A stretch of DNA of 8,337 bases from UBA1724 sp963632245. GTDB taxonomy: Bacteria > Verrucomicrobiota > Lentisphaeria > Oligosphaerales > Oligosphaeraceae. Positions 1-6,186 of this stretch are shown here, one piece after another; position 1 is the stretch's first letter; each line of letters starts with the position of its first letter. The notes beneath the pieces were generated by a model. The model searched no databases, was not told the origin of the DNA, and was given only the letters and a program-made list of their open reading frames with translations. The stretch is from NCBI GenBank assembly GCA_963632245.1, contig CAVGTF010000105.1, positions 1-8,337 of the forward strand, given 5' to 3'. The translations under genes were made by a program, and so were the position numbers.

Positions 1-325
1 CGCGAGCTGGGTTCAAAACGTCGTGAGACAGTTTGGTCCTTATCCTCCGCGGGCGTAGGACGGTTGACGGGAGCGCCCCCTAGTACGAGAGGACCGGGGG
101 CGGGTGACCTCTGGTGTTCCGGTTGTCGAGCCATCGGCATCGCCGGGTAGCCACGTCGCGAAGGGATAAGCGCTGAAGGCATCTAAGCGCCAAGCCCCCC
201 CGAAGATTAGCCGTCCCGGACGCAAGTCCCTGAAGGCCGCGGGAAGAACACCCGCTTGACAGGGCGGACGTGCAAGCGCCGCGAGGCGTTCAGCGTATCG
301 CTTCTGATAGGCCGTGAGGTCTGGA
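1..325 (+). rRNA. 23S ribosomal RNA, 3' end (partial)
   Basis: The window opens inside domain VI of 23S rRNA. The universally conserved sarcin-ricin loop (AGTACGAGAGGACC) lies at 82-95, and the sequence continues through typical 3'-terminal helices (GATAGGCCGTGAGG near 306-319). The mature 3' end is placed at about 325 by analogy with the E. coli terminus that follows GTGAGG; it could be off by a few bases. The 5' part lies outside the window. Reading frames over this stretch are spurious. Confidence 0.97.
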
Positions 326-328
326 CGC

Positions 329-373
329 CGTCCGCCCGATCGGTTCCCGTCACGGGAATCCCTCGGGCGGACG
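329..373 (+). other. 23S-5S spacer processing stem
   Basis: A perfect 11-bp stem (CGTCCGCCCGA at 329-339 with TCGGGCGGACG at 363-373) encloses a second stem (TTCCCG 344-349 with CGGGAA 353-358). It starts just after the 23S 3' end and has no U-tract, so it looks like an rRNA processing signal (RNase III-type double-stranded stem) rather than a terminator. A smaller perfect hairpin follows (CGGTTCC 408-414 / GGAACCG 417-423). The processing role is inferred from position and shape. Confidence 0.55.
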
Positions 374-462
374 CAAAAGAAAGCTCCAATCGACTACGCT
401 AGTCCAACGGTTCCAAGGAACCGAAGAGACATCTTTCCTTTCGGCCGGTTGTCGATCCTTTT

Positions 463-578
463 GGTTCGTGCCATTGGCGGGGGTGAAACACCCGTTCCCA
501 TCCCGAACACGGCCGTTAAGGCCCCCCGCGGCGATGATAGTGCGTTCAAGAGCGTGCGAAAGCAGCGCGGCGCGAACC
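463..578 (+). rRNA. 5S ribosomal RNA
   Basis: Helix I is formed by GGTTCGTGC at 463-471 and GCGCGAACC at 570-578 (one G-U pair). Inside are the conserved loop motif CCGAAC and the GATGATAGT stretch, which corresponds to GATGGTAGT in E. coli 5S. The length of 116 nt is normal for 5S. It lies about 140 nt after the 23S end in the same orientation and is followed directly by a terminator, so this is the distal end of an rRNA operon. Ends may be off by one or two bases. Confidence 0.95.
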
Positions 579-586
579 TTTTTCTT

Positions 587-625
587 GCGGCCCGCTTCCC
601 ATCCGGAAGCGGGCCGCTTTTTTTT
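587..625 (+). terminator. rho-independent terminator of the rRNA operon
   Basis: A perfect 13-bp GC-rich stem (GCGGCCCGCTTCC 587-599 / GGAAGCGGGCCGC 605-617) with a 5-nt loop is followed by eight T residues (618-625). It lies 8 nt after the 5S gene. This is a textbook intrinsic terminator ending the rRNA transcript. Confidence 0.95.
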
Positions 626-665
626 GTACCGTGCAGATACGGCGGTGGTTGATCGGCCGGGATAT

Positions 666-786
666 CCAAAGGACGGGGGCTGCCGCCCCCGTACCCCCGC
701 TGGCTTTTTCCCGGCTTTGCCATGGGGTAGTGAGGGGGGAGCGGGGGCGCTAGCCCCCGTCCGTTCGTTATTTTTTCTGCTAGGGT
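666..786. repeat. REP-like palindrome doublet (R1 and R2, inverted)
   Basis: R1 starts at 666 with CCAAAGGACGGGGGC and contains an 8-bp stem (ACGGGGGC 673-680 / GCCCCCGT 685-692). R2 (736-786) has the stem CGGGGGC 742-748 / GCCCCCG 753-759. The reverse complement of R2 resembles R1, so the two form an inverted doublet. The R1 pattern (CCAAAGGA, then GGGGGC-4 nt-GCCCCC, then GTACCCC) recurs in the terminal repeats of the elements near 5100-6072 and 8058, which makes this a dispersed repeat family. Confidence 0.7.
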
Positions 787-840
787 AGGCAACCTTTGCG
801 CTAGGGGTAGCAGTTCGGTACCGGCACTTTTGCCTGTATT

Positions 841-861
841 GCACATTGCACATTGCACATT
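841..861. repeat. heptanucleotide tandem repeat, GCACATT x3
   Basis: Three perfect tandem copies of GCACATT at 841-847, 848-854 and 855-861, preceded by ATT. The array is non-coding. It is one of several arrays with a 7-nt period in this window (see 891-918, 7795-7822 and 8002-8029). Confidence 0.85.
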
Positions 862-890
862 GTGCTGCAGCGCCTGCTGCGCCTTATGAA

Positions 891-940
891 CTAGCCACTA
901 GCCGCTAATGGCTAGCTACTTGCGGCGCGAATGCGCCGCA
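891..940. repeat. CTA-heptad block and two hairpins
   Basis: Positions 891-918 read as four degenerate heptamers (CTAGCCA, CTAGCCG, CTAATGG, CTAGCTA), which also form a 7-bp hairpin (CTAGCCA 891-897 / TGGCTAG 909-915). Next comes a perfect 8-bp hairpin (TGCGGCGC 921-928 / GCGCCGCA 933-940). Neither hairpin has a T-tract, so they are not intrinsic terminators. Function unknown. Confidence 0.6.
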
Positions 941-988
941 GGGGAGCGAGGGCGCAGCCCCCGTCCTTTCGTTGTTATTTCGCTAGGG
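941..988. repeat. REP-like repeat R3, direct copy of R2
   Basis: Matches R2 in the same orientation: GGGGAGCG, an imperfect GGGC/GCCC palindrome, CCCCCGTCC, TTCGTT, ATTT and GCTAGGG occur in the same order and at about the same spacing as at 736-786. It lies about 170 bp upstream of the eda start. Confidence 0.6.
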
Positions 989-1013
989 AACTGCAAGCAG
1001 CTCTTGGGGCGTA

Positions 1014-1044
1014 TCTTCCTCTTGGAAATTTTCCTTGTGGAAGA
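1014..1044. promoter_or_regulatory. 31-bp dyad, candidate operator upstream of eda
   Basis: Two nested inverted repeats share one centre at base 1029: TCTTCC 1014-1019 with GGAAGA 1039-1044, and GGAAA 1024-1028 with TTTCC 1030-1034. The dyad lies in an AT-richer segment about 112 bp upstream of the first operon gene, a reasonable place for a regulator of uronate genes. I found no convincing -35/-10 pair between here and 1140. The operator role is inference from symmetry and position only. Confidence 0.3.
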
Positions 1045-1156
1045 GTGCGAATGCCGTTTAGTAGGGATTTATTGTGGGGGGGAATGGGATTACATTGTGG
1101 GACATTACGGATTTTGGCATGATTTGTCTGTTTTTGTTAGAAGGAGTTCGTCTGTT

Positions 1157-1813
1157 ATGTCCTTTCATGATTTGAGTTTGCGCCTTGCGGACACATTAGC
1201 TGGCGTCCGGATCATTCCGGTGTTGGCGTTTTCCAGTGTAGATGAGGCGTTGCGCTTAGGTGAGATCCTGGTCTCTGGTGGTTTGTGTGCTGCGGAGGTG
1301 ACCTTCCGTACCGAGGCGGCGGAGGGTGCGATTCGTGCCATGGCGAAGGCGTATCCCCAGCTGTGCCTAGGGGCCGGGACGGTGTTGACTGTGGAGCAGT
1401 TGCACCGTGCCGTGGATGCCGGTGCGCAGTTTGCGGTGGCGCCTGGTCTGAATCCGAAGGTGGTGAGTGAGGCGGCGAAGATGGACTTCTCTTTTGCGCC
1501 TGGCATCTGCACTCCTTCGGAGGTAGAGGCCGCTCTGGATCTCGGTTGCGTGATGATGAAGTTCTTCCCTGCGGAGTCCGCAGGCGGGCTGAAGTATCTG
1601 AAGGCCATTTCCGCGCCGTATAAGCATCTGGGCGTGCGTTTCATGCCCACGGGCGGTGTCTCGCTGTCCAATGCGCCGGAGTATCTCTCCGAGAAGACGG
1701 TTGCCGCGGTGGGTGGCACCTGGCTGGCGAAGAGCGCGGATATGTCTGCGGGCAACTGGGATGCCATCCGCGAGAATGTCCGCCAGGCCGCCGAGCTCCT
1801 CAAGACCCTGTAG
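1157..1813 (+). CDS. eda: KDPG aldolase (2-dehydro-3-deoxy-phosphogluconate aldolase)
   Basis: A 218-aa class I aldolase that cleaves 2-keto-3-deoxy-6-phosphogluconate to pyruvate and glyceraldehyde-3-phosphate in the cytoplasm, the last step of uronate degradation and of the Entner-Doudoroff route. The sequence shows the family signatures: EVTFRT at 47-52 with the catalytic Glu47, GAGTVL at 72-77, APG at 95-97, MMKFFPAE with the Schiff-base Lys135, PTGGVS and GGTWL towards the end. The length matches E. coli Eda. The start at 1157 is chosen because AAGGAG (1141-1146) sits 10 nt upstream and the N-terminus then aligns with the family; an open extension back to 908 is translated repeat DNA. 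It is first in an operon with kdgK and uxuA. Some homologues also cleave 4-hydroxy-2-oxoglutarate, which cannot be excluded. Confidence 0.96.
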   Translation: MSFHDLSLRLADTLAGVRIIPVLAFSSVDEALRLGEILVSGGLCAAEVTFRTEAAEGAIRAMAKAYPQLCLGAGTVLTVEQLHRAVDAGAQFAVAPGLNPKVVSEAAKMDFSFAPGICTPSEVEAALDLGCVMMKFFPAESAGGLKYLKAISAPYKHLGVRFMPTGGVSLSNAPEYLSEKTVAAVGGTWLAKSADMSAGNWDAIRENVRQAAELLKTL

Positions 1814-1855
1814 CCGAATCCCTCTTTCCGTCTCGTACACAAGGAGTCCCCTTCC

Positions 1856-2956
1856 ATGTCCCTTCCTGTCTATAAATCCGCCGCAGAGTGCCGTTACGAC
1901 ATTTTGAGCCTGGGCGAAGTGATGCTCCGCCTGGATCCCGGCGAATGCCGCATCCATACCACCCGTACCTTCCAGGCCTGGGAGGGCGGCGGCGAATACA
2001 ACGTGGCCCGCGGCCTGCGACGCTGCTTCGGACTGCGCGCCGGCGTGGTCACCGCCTTTGCCGATAACCCCGTGGGACGCCTGGTGGAGGACTTCATTCT
2101 CCAGGGCGGCGTGGATCCCTCCCTGATTCGCTGGGTGCCCTACGACGGCATCGGCCGCACGGTGCGCAATGGACTGAATTTCACCGAGCGGGGCTTTGGC
2201 ATCCGCGGCGCGAAGGGCTGTTCCGACCGCGGAAATACCGCCGCCTCTCAGCTGAAGGCCGGCGATATCGACTGGGACTACATTTTCGGCACCCTGGGTG
2301 TGCGGCACTTCCATACCGGCGGAATCTTCGCCGCACTCTCCGATACCACTCCCGGCGTGGTCGTGGAGGCCCTGAAGGCCGCTAAGAAATACGGCACCAT
2401 CACCAGCTACGACCTGAATTACCGTCCCTCCCTCTGGAAGAGCATCGGCGGACAGGCCCGCGCCTGCGAGGTGAACCGCGAGATCGCTCCCTACGTGGAT
2501 GTCATGATCGGCAATGAGGAGGACTTCACTGCCGCCCTGGGATTCCAGGTGGAGGGCACCGACGCGTCCCTCAAGACTCTTCCCGTGGAGTCCTTCAAGA
2601 AGATGATCCGGCAGGTGGTCGAGCGCTATCCCAACTTCTGCGTGGTGGCTACCACCCTCCGGAAGGTTCGCACCGCCACTGTCAACGACTGGAGCGCCAT
2701 CGCCTGGAGCGACGGCGTCTTCGCCCAGGCCGTTCAGCGCGATGGACTGGAGATCCTGGATCGCGTGGGCGGCGGCGACAGCTTCGCCTCCGGACTCATC
2801 TACGGCCTCATGACCTACGGCGATCTGGAGAAGGCCGTGAACTGCGGCGCAGCACATGGCGCCCTGGCCATGACCACTCCCGGAGATACCTCCATGGCCA
2901 CGCTTCCCGAAGTGGAGAAGCTCATGGCCGGAGGAAGCGTCCGCGTGGACCGGTAG
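1856..2956 (+). CDS. kdgK: 2-keto-3-deoxygluconate kinase, PfkB family
   Basis: A 366-aa PfkB/ribokinase-family sugar kinase, probably phosphorylating KDG to KDPG with ATP. Visible features are the N-terminal strand DILSLGEVMLRL (15-26), the sugar-binding glycine motif EGGGEYNVA (43-51), and the C-terminal signature DRVGGGDSFASG starting at residue 302, in which Asp308 is the expected catalytic base and the GGGD forms the anion hole. AAGGAG (1841-1846) lies 9 nt before the ATG. The gene begins 42 bp after eda and ends 45 bp before uxuA, so co-transcription is likely. PfkB family membership is certain. The KDG specificity rests on the signature and on its place between KDPG aldolase and mannonate dehydratase. 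A fructokinase or other hexose kinase is less likely. Confidence 0.92.
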   Translation: MSLPVYKSAAECRYDILSLGEVMLRLDPGECRIHTTRTFQAWEGGGEYNVARGLRRCFGLRAGVVTAFADNPVGRLVEDFILQGGVDPSLIRWVPYDGIGRTVRNGLNFTERGFGIRGAKGCSDRGNTAASQLKAGDIDWDYIFGTLGVRHFHTGGIFAALSDTTPGVVVEALKAAKKYGTITSYDLNYRPSLWKSIGGQARACEVNREIAPYVDVMIGNEEDFTAALGFQVEGTDASLKTLPVESFKKMIRQVVERYPNFCVVATTLRKVRTATVNDWSAIAWSDGVFAQAVQRDGLEILDRVGGGDSFASGLIYGLMTYGDLEKAVNCGAAHGALAMTTPGDTSMATLPEVEKLMAGGSVRVDR

Positions 2957-3001
2957 CCCTCGACGTCAAACCAACCCCTTTCCCATAGGAGAACCCGAAC
3001 A

Positions 3002-4201
3002 ATGTTCATGGAACCCACTTTCCGGTGGTACGGTCCCGAGGATCCCGTGCCCCTGAAGTTCATTCCTCAGACCGGTGCCACCGGCATCGTGACCTCCCTG
3101 CACTACGTGCCCTACGGCGTCCTCTGGACCCAGGACGCCATTCTGGAGCGCAAGCAGATGGTGGAGGCCGCCGGCATGACCTGGAGCGTGGTGGAGAGCC
3201 TGCCCGTCCACGAGGCCATCAAGACCGGCGGACACTCCTGCCAGCGCTACATCGAACTCTACAAGCAGTCCATCCGCAACCTGGGAAAGGTGGGACCGAA
3301 GATCATCACCTACAATTTCATGCCCGTTTTGGACTGGGTGCGCACCGATCTTCACCACCGCCTGCCCGATGGCTCCACCGTGCTCTACTTCGATCAGCTG
3401 GAGTTCGCGGTCTTCGAACTCTTCATTCTGCGCCGGAAGGGCGCCGAGGCGGACTACACTCCCGAGCTGCTGAAGAAGGCCGAGGAGAAGTATAACTCCA
3501 TGACCGACCACGAGCGCTTCGTGCTGCGACGCTCCATCATCGACAACTTCCCCGGCTTCAAGGGCGTGACCCTGGAGGATGTCCAGGCGATGCTGGCGAA
3601 GTACGAGGGTTTTACCCGTGAGCGCCTCAGCGAGAATCTCTACAATTTCCTGAGCCAGGTGGTCCCCGTGGCCGAGGAGTGCGGATGCCAGATGGTGATC
3701 CATCCCGATGACCCGCCTCGCTCCATCCTCGGACTCCCCAGAATCTTCAGCACCATCGACGATATCGCGACACTCCTCAAGATGGTCGATAGCCCCGCCA
3801 ACGGCGTCTGCTTCTGCGCAGGGAGCTTCAGCGCGCGTCCCGACAACGACGTGGTCAAGATGTTCAAGTCCTGCGCTTCCCGCGTGGGATTCATCCATCT
3901 GCGTAGTACGCAGGTGGAGAACGGGAACTTCTATGAGGCGGACCACCTGGGTGGCCGCGTGGACATGTACGAGCTGGTGAAGGCCATCTGCGAGGAGCAG
4001 ATCCGCCGACGCAAGGAGGGCCGCGCGGATTGGCGAATCCCCTTCCGCCCCGATCACGGCGCCGACATCATGGACGATCTGCTCAAGCCCGCGAACCCCA
4101 ATCCCGGATACGGCGGTTTGGGCAGAATGCGCGGACTGGCTACCATCCGCGGTCTGGAAACCGGCATCATGCGCTCCCTCTATCCGCAGGAGCTCGCATA
4201 G
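3002..4201 (+). CDS. uxuA: mannonate dehydratase
   Basis: A 399-aa UxuA-family enzyme (TIM-barrel, Fe2+/Mn2+ dependent) that dehydrates D-mannonate to 2-keto-3-deoxygluconate, feeding kdgK and then eda. Family motifs in order: FRWYG (7-11), YNFMPVLDWVRTD (104-116), HPDDPP (234-239), GLPRI (244-248), FCAGS with Cys272, HLRS (299-302), RPDHG (349-353), and GLGRMRGLATIRG near the C-terminus. The His, Cys, His and Asp in the middle motifs are the expected metal ligands. Where E. coli has HGHQML after PD, this protein has HGADIM, a small local difference. AGGAG (2987-2991) is 10 nt from ATG 3002; an alternative ATG at 3008 is spaced less well. It is the last gene of the operon. No clear terminator follows in the 28 bp before the convergent gene. 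Confidence 0.96.
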   Translation: MFMEPTFRWYGPEDPVPLKFIPQTGATGIVTSLHYVPYGVLWTQDAILERKQMVEAAGMTWSVVESLPVHEAIKTGGHSCQRYIELYKQSIRNLGKVGPKIITYNFMPVLDWVRTDLHHRLPDGSTVLYFDQLEFAVFELFILRRKGAEADYTPELLKKAEEKYNSMTDHERFVLRRSIIDNFPGFKGVTLEDVQAMLAKYEGFTRERLSENLYNFLSQVVPVAEECGCQMVIHPDDPPRSILGLPRIFSTIDDIATLLKMVDSPANGVCFCAGSFSARPDNDVVKMFKSCASRVGFIHLRSTQVENGNFYEADHLGGRVDMYELVKAICEEQIRRRKEGRADWRIPFRPDHGADIMDDLLKPANPNPGYGGLGRMRGLATIRGLETGIMRSLYPQELA

Positions 4202-4229
4202 CCCGAGAAAGCGCCGCTAGAAATCGACG

Positions 4230-4700
4230 CTATTCCCGAGTCGGCCGTCTTTGGGGAGGAGTCTCCTCGAAGGCGGCCAATTCGTTTTTGAGGGCCTTCC
4301 GGAGGAGGACAGTGAGGCCCTGCGTCAGGGACTTCTGCAGATCGGGGTGCGGTTGGCAGAGTTCGAAGGCGGCGACGAATTGCTCCATGGCGCGGAAGGC
4401 CTGTGGGGAGAGGCTCTGCCAGCTGCGCACCATCTCTTCCAGCGGGCTCTGCAGCGTGAGGAGCCCCTGGTCGTATTTGCCCGCCAGGTAGTTGTTCAGG
4501 AGCTTCCGGAAATCCCGTCGGCAGGAGAGCTCCTGGTTCTGGGAGGCCATCTCCCACTTCCGGAAGGTGGACCAGTTGACGTGGAAGAAGTCCCCCAGTG
4601 TCCGGTAGGTCAGACCCAATTCCCGGCGCTTCTGTTTGATCGCCTGACGGATCTTCGGGGTGATGCGGCAGTCCTCCGCAATGGATACGCATTCGGGCAT
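4230..4700 (-). CDS. small helix-turn-helix (XRE/Cro-like) protein
   Basis: A 156-aa soluble protein. Residues about 16-50 (IRQAIKQKRRELGLT, then LGDFFHVNWSTFRKWE) have the spacing of a lambda-repressor/XRE helix-turn-helix: a charged first helix, GLTYRTLGDFFHV as helix 2 and turn, WSTFRKWE as recognition helix. The rest (about 55-145) is predicted helical and matches no family I recognise; it may mediate oligomerisation. There are no membrane segments. The start is supported by AGGAG at 4710-4714 (complement strand), 9 nt before the ATG. It converges on uxuA with 28 bp between stop codons. Regulation of the neighbouring uronate operon is possible but not shown by the sequence. The upstream stretch 4715-4885 contains no other gene and no clear promoter. 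Confidence 0.8.
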   Translation of the reverse strand: MPECVSIAEDCRITPKIRQAIKQKRRELGLTYRTLGDFFHVNWSTFRKWEMASQNQELSCRRDFRKLLNNYLAGKYDQGLLTLQSPLEEMVRSWQSLSPQAFRAMEQFVAAFELCQPHPDLQKSLTQGLTVLLRKALKNELAAFEETPPQRRPTRE

Positions 4701-4885
4701 GGCGTGATTCTCCTATGGGGGGTTGAAGGGTGAGGGGGCAGGGCGGAAAAAAGAGCAGACAAGGCGGGGGATACGACTGCCTCCGCCGTCGCTATGCCCG
4801 CAATCTATCCCCGCGCAACCCCCATCCCGCGAAATTCCCCCAACTCTCCCAAAGATTCCCAAAATGCACGCCGGGCGGGGGCGTG

Positions 4886-4945
4886 CCGCCGGTAGGCGGA
4901 AGAAGCTAGGCGGGGGCACGGGGGCAGTAGCCCGACCTCCTTTGG
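4886..4945. repeat. solo terminal repeat R4
   Basis: Matches the ~60-bp terminal repeat of the elements further right: CCGCC-GGTA-GGCGG palindrome, GAAGAAGCTAGGCGGGGG, CACGGGGGC, then CCCGACCTCCTTTGG. The internal core that follows this repeat in copies A to C is absent here, so it is a solo or decayed end. The following segment 4946-5099 has no gene; it holds a hairpin CGCCGC 5031-5036 / GCGGCG 5041-5046 that resembles the one at 7961-7978. Confidence 0.7.
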
Positions 4946-5099
4946 AGATCTTCCTGCAAAAACCGCGCTTGGAAGGCGCGCGCCGGTGCTAGACACGCGC
5001 CGCGGAACGGCCAAAAAGCTGGTGCCGTATCGCCGCCCTAGCGGCGGAATGAAGCCGTGGTAGTAGGTTGGCTACCTGGCTACTCAGATGTATTTTTTT

Positions 5100-5530
5100 G
5101 GGGGGGCACGGGGGCGGCAGCCCGACCTCCTTTGGTTGTTTTATAGCCTGATCAATAACCCCGGCTAGGTAGATCCCGCCAGCACGTGGGGGTGGGTTGT
5201 CTTTCGCTTTTTATCTATGCGCGTACGCGCGCGTGGGCATGCGCACGGGCCCTGTCCCCCTCCCTGACCGCTCCCCACGAGCGTAGCCCCCCGAATGAGT
5301 TCTGCCTGCCCGCTCATTTCAAAGTCATAGAGATTGTAACTCTTGTGGATTTTGAAGGGGTGGCTCTCCTTATGGCGGTAGGGGGGGCAGGGGCGATAGG
5401 TGGATGGTGCTTCTGGGTGCTTACCGGTAATACGTGCCATAGGAAGGGGGAAGCTTCTAGGAAGACTACCAAAGGAGGTCGGGGCTTGCGCCCCCCGTAC
5501 TCCCCCCTCCTAGGTTTTTCCGCCTATGGC
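5100..5530. mobile_element. composite repeat element, copy A
   Basis: About 431 bp. The left end (5100-5135) is a shortened terminal repeat ending CCCGACCTCCTTTGG. The right end (5468-5530) is the same sequence inverted (CCAAAGGAGGTCGGGG to CCGCCTATGGC). The core begins TTGTTTTATAGCCTGATCA and carries a block at 5198-5348 that is identical over 151 nt to copy B. The block includes the palindrome GCGCGTACGCGC (5219-5230) and hairpin CGCTC 5269-5273 / GAGCG 5279-5283. No transposase or credible ORF is present. The architecture resembles a MITE or REP-bounded non-autonomous element; no target duplication is evident. Confidence 0.65.
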
Positions 5531-5548
5531 TGTGCGGTGCCGTTCTTC

Positions 5549-5611
5549 ATCAATAACCCCGGCTAGCTAGATGCCGCCAGCGCGTGGTGCTGGTGCGGGG
5601 CAGGCATCTAG
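5549..5611. repeat. partial element fragment forming a long hairpin
   Basis: Bases 5549-5586 repeat the left part of the element core (ATCAATAACCCCGGCTAG, then TAGAT, CCGCCAGCGCGTGG), and the rest of the core is missing. The fragment runs into an inverted repeat: CTAGATGCC 5567-5575 pairs with GGCATCTAG 5603-5611, with a nested CCAGC 5577-5581 / GCTGG 5589-5593. It lies between copies A and B, flanked by inverted terminal repeats (5468-5530 and 5637-5699). Confidence 0.6.
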
Positions 5612-5636
5612 ACGGCGCAATGTACAATGCATGGCA

Positions 5637-6072
5637 CCGCCGTTAGGCGGAAGAAGTTAGGCGGGTGGCACGGGGGGCGCAAGCCCCGACCTCCTTTGGT
5701 TGTTTCATAGCCTGATCAATAACCCCGGCTAGGTAGATCCCGCCAGCGCGTGGTGGGGGTGTCTTTCGCTTTTTATCTATGCGCGTACGCGCGCGTGGGC
5801 ATGCGCACGGGCCCTGTCCCCCTCCCTGACCGCTCCCCACGAGCGTAGCCCCCCGAATGAGTTCTGCCTGCCCGCTCATTTCAAAGTCATAGAGATTGTA
5901 ACTCTTGTGGTTTTTGAGGGGGGCGCCTCCACTGGGCGGTAGAGAGGGCGTGGGTGCCTAGTGTGTCTAGAAGCGGAGGAGTTCCTGGTGTGGCGATGCT
6001 TCTGTGAAGACTACCAAAGGACGGAGGGCTGCCGCCCCCGTACCCCTGCCTAGCTTCTTCCGCCTATGGCGG
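5637..6072. mobile_element. composite repeat element, copy B (most complete)
   Basis: A 436-bp unit with both ends. The left repeat (5637-5699) runs from CCGCC-GTTA-GGCGGAAGAAG through GGGGGGCGCAAGCCCC to CTCCTTTGG. The right repeat (6014-6072) is its imperfect inverse, from CCAAAGGACGG through GCCGCCCCCGTACCCC to CCGCCTATGGCGG. The core holds the 151-nt block (5760-5910) identical to copy A. The last ~100 bp before the right repeat differ between A and B. No ORF is credible: the single minus-strand reading shared by A and B loses its start codon in copy C. Origin as a non-autonomous transposon is inferred from the inverted ends and the copy number. Confidence 0.68.
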
Positions 6073-6122
6073 TATCATTCTGGCTATATGCACTGCACAT
6101 TGTGCGCTATCTGTGAGCGAGC

Positions 6123-6167
6123 AAAAAAAACGCCCGCAGTGGCGTGTGTGCCATTGCGGGCGTTTTC
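6123..6167 (-). terminator. rho-independent terminator of the 6187-6687 gene
   Basis: Stem of about 15-17 bp (AACGCCCGCAGTGGC paired with GCCATTGCGGGCGTT, one wobble) with a 6-nt loop. Read on the minus strand it ends in eight U residues (A-tract 6123-6130). It lies about 20 bp after the stop codon of the minus-strand gene. A short T-run on the other side gives weak potential in the plus direction, so it may also block read-through from the repeats. Confidence 0.9.
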
Positions 6168-6186
6168 TTTGGCGTGTTGGAGGGAT

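Noticed and set aside
40..858. Several open frames over 23S, 5S and the following spacer
   Set aside because: They lie on structural RNA, its terminator and REP-like palindromes; no protein features.
1095..1124. Candidate -35/-10 pair (TTGTGG, CATGAT) before eda
   Set aside because: Only 3 of 6 and 4 of 6 matches to consensus, which is not better than other pairs in this T/G-rich stretch.
908..1156. In-frame 83-codon extension upstream of the eda start
   Set aside because: It runs through the hairpin 921-940 and the R3 repeat, aligns with nothing in KDPG aldolases, and the SD at 1141-1146 clearly serves ATG 1157.
1367..2857. Long minus-strand open frame opposite eda and kdgK (also 2966-4057 opposite uxuA and 7015-7728 opposite the DUF4159 gene)
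   Set aside because: Shadows caused by high GC in codon position 3 of the plus-strand genes; no recognisable motifs and strongly biased composition.
5060..5100. Possible terminator from the GTAG/CTAC repeats followed by a T7 run (5093-5099)
   Set aside because: The stem is short and bulged, and 8 or more nt separate it from the T-run. No gene ends nearby on the plus strand.
5643..5879. Small minus-strand reading (starting MSGQAELIRGATLVG) that is the same in copies A and B
   Set aside because: A and B are identical DNA there, so sharing proves nothing. In copy C the start ATG is ACA, and every difference I could translate in that frame changes the amino acid (for example G to D, G to W, C to H, P to L), with none silent. 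That is not the pattern of a selected protein.
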